Positions 14,798-18,316 of a stretch of DNA of 18,316 bases are shown piece by piece. Origin of the DNA: an uncultured Collinsella sp. (lineage in GTDB: Bacteria > Actinomycetota > Coriobacteriia > Coriobacteriales > Coriobacteriaceae); the NCBI GenBank assembly GCA_902478875.1, contig CABSMZ010000019.1, positions 1-18,316 on the forward strand, given 5' to 3'. The position numbers and the translations under genes were made by a program. The first letter of the stretch is position 1. Every line of letters starts with the position of its first letter. A model generated the notes under the pieces. That model was not told the origin of the DNA. It did not search any database and saw only the letters and a program-made list of their open reading frames with translations.

Positions 14798-16078
14798 ATG
14801 TCAGAAGAACTTCGTTCCATCCCGCCCCAACACGGGTCCTTTGTTTTTACGTCGGAGTCGGTGACCGAAGGTCATCCCGATAAGATCGCCGACCAGATCA
14901 GCGACGCCGTCCTCGACGCAATCCTCGCCAAAGAAATAGAGCTCCAGGAGCAGGGCTACATCGCCCCCAACGGCGTGCCTGCCAACGTGGAGAACGTTCG
15001 CTGCGCCTGCGAGACCCTCGTGACCACCGGCACCGTCATCGTCGCCGGCGAGATTCGCACTCAGGCCTATGTCGACGTACAGGAAATCGCCCGCGGCGTT
15101 ATCCGCCGCATTGGCTACAACCGTGCCAAGTTCGGTTTTGACTGCGACACCTGCGGCGTCATGAGCCTCATCCACGAGCAGTCACCCGATATCGCTCAGG
15201 GCGTTGACGAGTCCTTCGAGACCCAGACCGGCGCTACCACCGACCCGATCGACCTGATCGGTGCCGGCGACCAGGGCATGATGTTCGGTTACGCCTCCAA
15301 CGAGACCAAGACCCTCATGCCCATGCCTCACTACCTGGCAAGCCGCCTGGCCGAGCGCCTGGCTGCCGTGCGTCACGACGGTACCCTCGCCTATCTGCGT
15401 CCCGATGGCAAGACCCAGGTCACCGTGCGCTACGAGGACGGCAAGCCCGTCGAGGTCACGACCATCGTCATCTCCACGCAGCACGCCGCCGAGATCGAGG
15501 ACATGGGCAAGATCAAGGCCGACCTAATCGAGCACGTCATCACCCCGGTCATGGCCGCCGAGAACATGCCGTGGGACAACGCCGACATCTACGTGAACCC
15601 CACCGGTCGCTTTGTCGTGGGCGGACCTATGGGTGACACGGGACTGACTGGCCGTAAGATCATCGTCGACACCTACGGCGGCTATGGCCGTCACGGCGGC
15701 GGTGCCTTTAGCGGCAAGGACTGCACCAAGGTCGACCGCTCCGCCGCGTATGCCGCGCGCTGGGTAGCCAAGAACGTGGTCGCCGCCGGTCTGGCCGACC
15801 GCTGCGAGGTCGAGCTTGCCTACGCCATCGGCGTTTCCAAGCCCCTTTCAATCATGGTCGATACCTTTGGAACCGCCAAGGTTGCCGAGGACACGATCGT
15901 TGAGGCCGTAGAGAAGACCTTCGACCTGCGCCCAGGCGCAATCATCCGCGACCTAGACCTGCGTCGCCCCATCTACGAAAAGACGGCAGCCTACGGTCAC
16001 TTCGGCCGCGAAGACGCCGACTTCACCTGGGAGAATACCGACCGAGTCGAAGAACTCAAAGCAGCCTGCGGGCTGTAA
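14798..16078 (+). CDS. metK: MetK, S-adenosylmethionine synthetase
   Basis: MetK makes S-adenosylmethionine from ATP and methionine, the methyl donor used by RsmB among others. Motifs seen: FTSESVTEGHPDKIADQISD (residues 17-36), GAGDQG (155-160) and GGGAFSGKD (300-308), with the usual C-terminus AAYGHFGRED. It is 426 aa, about 40 longer than the E. coli enzyme. The extra length comes from a ~20-residue insertion at 46-66 before the conserved ACETLVTTG, a few extra residues before GAGDQG and a longer N-terminus. After GGGAFSGKD the usual Pro is Cys309. GAAAGGA lies 5 nt before the ATG. It is divergent from gltX and monocistronic, with a strong terminator. Confidence 0.96.
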   Translation: MSEELRSIPPQHGSFVFTSESVTEGHPDKIADQISDAVLDAILAKEIELQEQGYIAPNGVPANVENVRCACETLVTTGTVIVAGEIRTQAYVDVQEIARGVIRRIGYNRAKFGFDCDTCGVMSLIHEQSPDIAQGVDESFETQTGATTDPIDLIGAGDQGMMFGYASNETKTLMPMPHYLASRLAERLAAVRHDGTLAYLRPDGKTQVTVRYEDGKPVEVTTIVISTQHAAEIEDMGKIKADLIEHVITPVMAAENMPWDNADIYVNPTGRFVVGGPMGDTGLTGRKIIVDTYGGYGRHGGGAFSGKDCTKVDRSAAYAARWVAKNVVAAGLADRCEVELAYAIGVSKPLSIMVDTFGTAKVAEDTIVEAVEKTFDLRPGAIIRDLDLRRPIYEKTAAYGHFGREDADFTWENTDRVEELKAACGL

Positions 16079-16115
16079 TTGGGAACCACCAAGGTCACAA
16101 CGCGCACACGCTTTC

Positions 16116-16153
16116 AAAAGAAGTACCGCCCCCAAGCGGTACTTCTTTTTTAT
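16116..16153 (+). terminator. Strong intrinsic terminator after metK
   Basis: A 14-bp perfect stem (AAAAGAAGTACCGC 16116-16129 with GCGGTACTTCTTTT 16136-16149) has a 6-nt CCCCAA loop and runs into TTTATT. Because of the A-run and T-run it could work in both directions. Confidence 0.93.
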
Positions 16154-16245
16154 TAATCCGGTAGTGAAGATGTTTCGATATGAACCTACGCTGCGTCACT
16201 AGCTAATGAATTTTGCAGCACGGGCACTCCAACCATGTATCCTTA

Positions 16246-16367
16246 GTCCCGAGGGGCGGGGCATAAGGTCGATCGCGAGTTCCGCACGAGCCGGAGAGCA
16301 CTTAATGTGCTCTCCGTGCGAGTCAGGACTGTCCGAGCAGGCGACCTTATGCCCCGCACCTCGGGAC
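16246..16367 (+). repeat. Long inverted repeat D, structured sdaA leader
   Basis: Arms 16246-16271 and 16342-16367 pair at 25 of 26 positions; the only mismatch is G16255/A16358. Inside there is a further helix stack. AGTTC (16278-16282) pairs with GGACT (16326-16330), and CGCAC (16283-16287) with GTGCG (16316-16320). After a 5-nt GAGCC bulge, GGAGAGCAC (16293-16301) pairs with GTGCTCTCC (16307-16315) around a TTAAT loop. The whole forms one rod of about 120 nt ending 25 bp before the sdaA ATG. No U-run follows. It could be a cis-acting RNA controlling sdaA or a REP/MITE-like insertion. No clear promoter is seen in 16154-16245. Confidence 0.8.
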
Positions 16368-16392
16368 GACGGGATAGATTAAAGGAGCAGCC

Positions 16393-18000
16393 ATGGCAGG
16401 CAAGCCGCAAACATTAGCTACGACCTCGGCATTTGAGATCTTGGGGCCCGTCATGGTCGGCCCCAGCTCATCGCACACCGCCGGCGCCCTGCGCTGCGCC
16501 CAAGTTGCCGCCAGCCTGCTGGAAGGCCGCATCGCCAAAGTCACCTTTGGCCTATGGAACTCCTTCGCCCACACCTACCGCGGCCACGGCACCGACCGTG
16601 CGCTCGTCGCGGGCATCCTGGGCCTCGACACCGATGACGAGAACATCAAGCAGGCCTTCGACCTCGCTCGCGAGCAGGGCCTCGAATATCACTTTGACAT
16701 CAAGGGCGACGACGCCTCCATCCACCCCAACACCGTCGACATCGATATGGTCGACGACACGGGCGCCACGGCGCAGGTCCGCGGCGAGAGCCTGGGCGGC
16801 GGCAAGATGCGCATCAGCCGCATTAACGGCGTCGGCGTCGACATCTCGGGCATGTATTCCACGCTCTTCGTGGCGCACAAGGACGTTCCCGGCGTGCTCG
16901 CCGCGCTCACGAACCTGCTCGCCTACGCCCACGTGAACATCGCCTTCTGCCGCACCTACCGAACCGAAGTGGGCGGCCAGGCCTACTCCGTCTTTGAGAC
17001 CGACGGTGCGCCCGACGACACCGTCGTCCCCATGTTACGCAAGCTCGACAATGTCGATTACGCGACCTTTATCGAGCTCCCCGGTTCTGCCTCGTCGCTC
17101 TCCCCCGGCGTCTCGGCCAAGGAGATCTTCGACGACGGCGAGCAGCTGCTCGATGCGTGCGAGGAACTGGGGCTCAGCATTGGCGCCGTTATGGCCGTGC
17201 GAGAGGCGCGCCTGACCGGTGAGGCGCACGCCGTCGCCGCCATGCGCCGCGTGCTCGACGTCATGCGCGAGGAGACCACAGCCCCCATCGCTAATCCGCA
17301 GCGATCGCTCGGTGGGCTTATCGGCGGCGAGGCTAAGCTTGTCGATGCCACCGGCAGCAACGACCTTAGCTCCAACTTGATGGGCACCGTTCAAACCGAC
17401 GCCGTGGCCCGCGCGATGGCCGTGCTCGAGCGCTCCGCCACGATGGGCGTCATCGTCGCCGCCCCCACGGCAGGCTCAGCGGGTGTTGTACCCGGCTGCG
17501 TGCTTGCGCTCGCCGATCGCCTGCAGCTCGACGACGAGCAGGTCATGGACGCGCTCTACTGCGCAGCCGCCATCGGCCTCAACCTCACCACAAGCGCCTG
17601 CGTCGCCGGCGCTGAGGGCGGCTGTCAGGCCGAGGTGGGAAGCGCCGCCGCCATGGCGGCCGCCGCGCTGGTGCAGATGCTCGGCGGCACGCCCGAGCAG
17701 GCGCTCGACGCCAGCTCCATCGCGCTGAGTAACCTGCTGGGTCTCGTTTGCGACCCCGTCGGTGGCCTCGTGGAGGTGCCCTGCCAAAACCGCAACGCCA
17801 TCGGCGTGGCAGCGGCCTTTAGCTCGGCACAACTCGCCCTCGCAGGCATTAAGAGCTTGGTGCCGTTTGACCAGATGGCACATGTCATGCTCTCGGTGGG
17901 TCACGCGTTGCCGGCCACGCTGCGCGAGACGGCAAAAGGCGGCATCGCGCAGGCTCCGGCCGCACTTTCGGCCTGTGCAAAATGCGGTGTGTGCGGATAG
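16393..18000 (+). CDS. sdaA: L-serine ammonia-lyase, iron-sulfur type, fused beta-alpha subunits
   Basis: It deaminates L-serine to pyruvate and ammonia with a [4Fe-4S] cluster. The 535-aa protein joins what are separate SdaAB and SdaAA subunits in many Gram-positives. The N-terminal beta part has GPVMVGPSSSHTAGA (18-32). An ACT-like domain (YSTLFVAHKDVPGVLAAL, ~155-230) follows. The alpha part from ~240 has SSNLMGT, APTAGSAGVVPGC (C369), TTSACVAGAEGGCQAEVG (C403, C411), CDPVGGLVEVPCQNRN (C453, C464). Several of these cysteines must hold the cluster; I cannot assign all ligands. The C-terminus SACAKCGVCG adds C528, C531, C534. AAAGGAG lies 5 nt before the ATG. A terminator follows at 18019. 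Confidence 0.94.
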   Translation: MAGKPQTLATTSAFEILGPVMVGPSSSHTAGALRCAQVAASLLEGRIAKVTFGLWNSFAHTYRGHGTDRALVAGILGLDTDDENIKQAFDLAREQGLEYHFDIKGDDASIHPNTVDIDMVDDTGATAQVRGESLGGGKMRISRINGVGVDISGMYSTLFVAHKDVPGVLAALTNLLAYAHVNIAFCRTYRTEVGGQAYSVFETDGAPDDTVVPMLRKLDNVDYATFIELPGSASSLSPGVSAKEIFDDGEQLLDACEELGLSIGAVMAVREARLTGEAHAVAAMRRVLDVMREETTAPIANPQRSLGGLIGGEAKLVDATGSNDLSSNLMGTVQTDAVARAMAVLERSATMGVIVAAPTAGSAGVVPGCVLALADRLQLDDEQVMDALYCAAAIGLNLTTSACVAGAEGGCQAEVGSAAAMAAAALVQMLGGTPEQALDASSIALSNLLGLVCDPVGGLVEVPCQNRNAIGVAAAFSSAQLALAGIKSLVPFDQMAHVMLSVGHALPATLRETAKGGIAQAPAALSACAKCGVCG

Positions 18001-18018
18001 CGACAAAGAACGACTCAA

Positions 18019-18046
18019 AGGTGGGACAAATGTCCCACCTCTTTTG
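18019..18046 (+). terminator. Intrinsic terminator after sdaA
   Basis: A 9-bp perfect stem (AGGTGGGAC 18019-18027 with GTCCCACCT 18032-18040) has an AAAT loop and is followed by CTTTTG. It starts 18 bp after the sdaA stop. Confidence 0.88.
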
Positions 18047-18063
18047 AATGCCACCGTTTCCGT

Positions 18064-18092
18064 ACCACAAACAGCAGGGCAATCGCTATAAT
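18064..18092 (+). promoter_or_regulatory. Promoter with perfect -10 for the downstream partial gene
   Basis: TATAAT (18087-18092) matches the consensus fully. At 17-bp spacing the -35 would be ACCACA (18064-18069), matching only in its last three bases. Transcription would begin near 18099, about 50 nt before the next ATG. Confidence 0.55.
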
Positions 18093-18149
18093 GCAAGCCC
18101 AGTAAAAACACGATGAACCGCAAGGCGAAAATCGAAGGATATGCATACG

Positions 18150-18316
18150 ATGTCGCAAGACGATCGAACTCAACTGATTCCCGATCCGCAGCAGCCGAGC
18201 AGGCACGCCGGCGGCGTTCAGTCGCCGCGTCCTATCGCGCCGAGCCACGGTCAGCAGCGTAGTGCAACAAACGTTTCCCAACGCCCGAACCAACAGCGAC
18301 AGCAGCGTCAACAACT
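18150..18316 (+). CDS. Unidentified Gln/Arg/Pro-rich protein, N-terminal fragment
   Basis: An open frame runs from ATG 18150 to the window end with no stop: 55 codons starting MSQDDRTQLIPDPQQPSRHA and continuing in Gln-, Arg-, Pro- and Ser-rich sequence (SQRPNQQRQQRQQ). GAAGGA (18134-18139) is 10 nt upstream. A second in-frame ATG at 18141 is too close to that site. A promoter and the preceding terminator support a real separate gene. The visible part has no domain or membrane segment. Polar disordered N-termini like this often precede a membrane anchor in actinobacterial envelope proteins, but the function cannot be called. Confidence 0.6.
   Translation, partial: MSQDDRTQLIPDPQQPSRHAGGVQSPRPIAPSHGQQRSATNVSQRPNQQRQQRQQ

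Noticed and set aside
16154..16245. sdaA promoter (TTGCAG and TATCCT)
   Set aside because: The spacing of 19 bp and the poor -10 make it unconvincing. Nothing else definite is seen in this stretch.

Overview
The window looks like a contig end from a high-GC Gram-positive gut actinobacterium of the Coriobacteriia, most likely Collinsella or a close relative. I infer this from the GC- and C-ending codon use, the glgD-glgA pair, the GH13-GH77 fusion and the general gene content. There is no rRNA or marker alignment here to prove it. The first 47 bases are not genomic. They are Illumina Nextera library adapter: the end of P7, an i7 index and the Tn5 mosaic end. The first gene is therefore broken by the contig edge, and its apparent start is an artefact.

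Region 1 (49-6816, + strand) is for storage polysaccharide. It holds the 3' part of glgD, then glgA with a roughly 280-residue tail of alternating acidic and Lys/Thr/Ala-rich blocks, a terminator, and a separately promoted 1098-aa protein. That protein fuses a GH13 alpha-glucan hydrolase to a complete GH77 4-alpha-glucanotransferase. Synthesis and breakdown of glycogen-like glucan thus sit side by side. A small FmdB-type zinc ribbon gene follows (6905-7141).

Region 2 (7303-14520, - strand) is a housekeeping block. In transcription order it is gltX, priA, def, fmt, rsmB, covering tRNA-Glu charging, replication restart, N-terminal formyl-Met handling and 16S rRNA methylation. fmt and rsmB overlap by 4 bases. 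def is cut off from fmt by a long palindrome and a terminator. A terminator also lies just in front of the priA ribosome binding site.

Region 3 (14798-18316, + strand) holds metK with a strong terminator, then sdaA (fused iron-sulfur L-serine ammonia-lyase) behind a very long structured leader, a terminator, a perfect TATAAT box, and the first 55 codons of an unidentified Gln/Arg-rich protein cut by the window end.

The most unusual shared feature is a set of four long imperfect-to-perfect inverted repeats, all intergenic (7228-7298, 9838-9939, 14583-14697, 16246-16367). Their arms are 22-33 bp with 23-70 nt between them. They are too long and too U-poor to be ordinary terminators and look like REP/MITE-type elements or structured RNAs. 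The other points worth a second look are a canonical sliding-clamp-binding pentapeptide at the extreme N-terminus of PriA, the histone H1-like tail on GlgA, and the GH13-GH77 fusion. I saw no CRISPR array, tRNA, rRNA, transposase or prophage gene.
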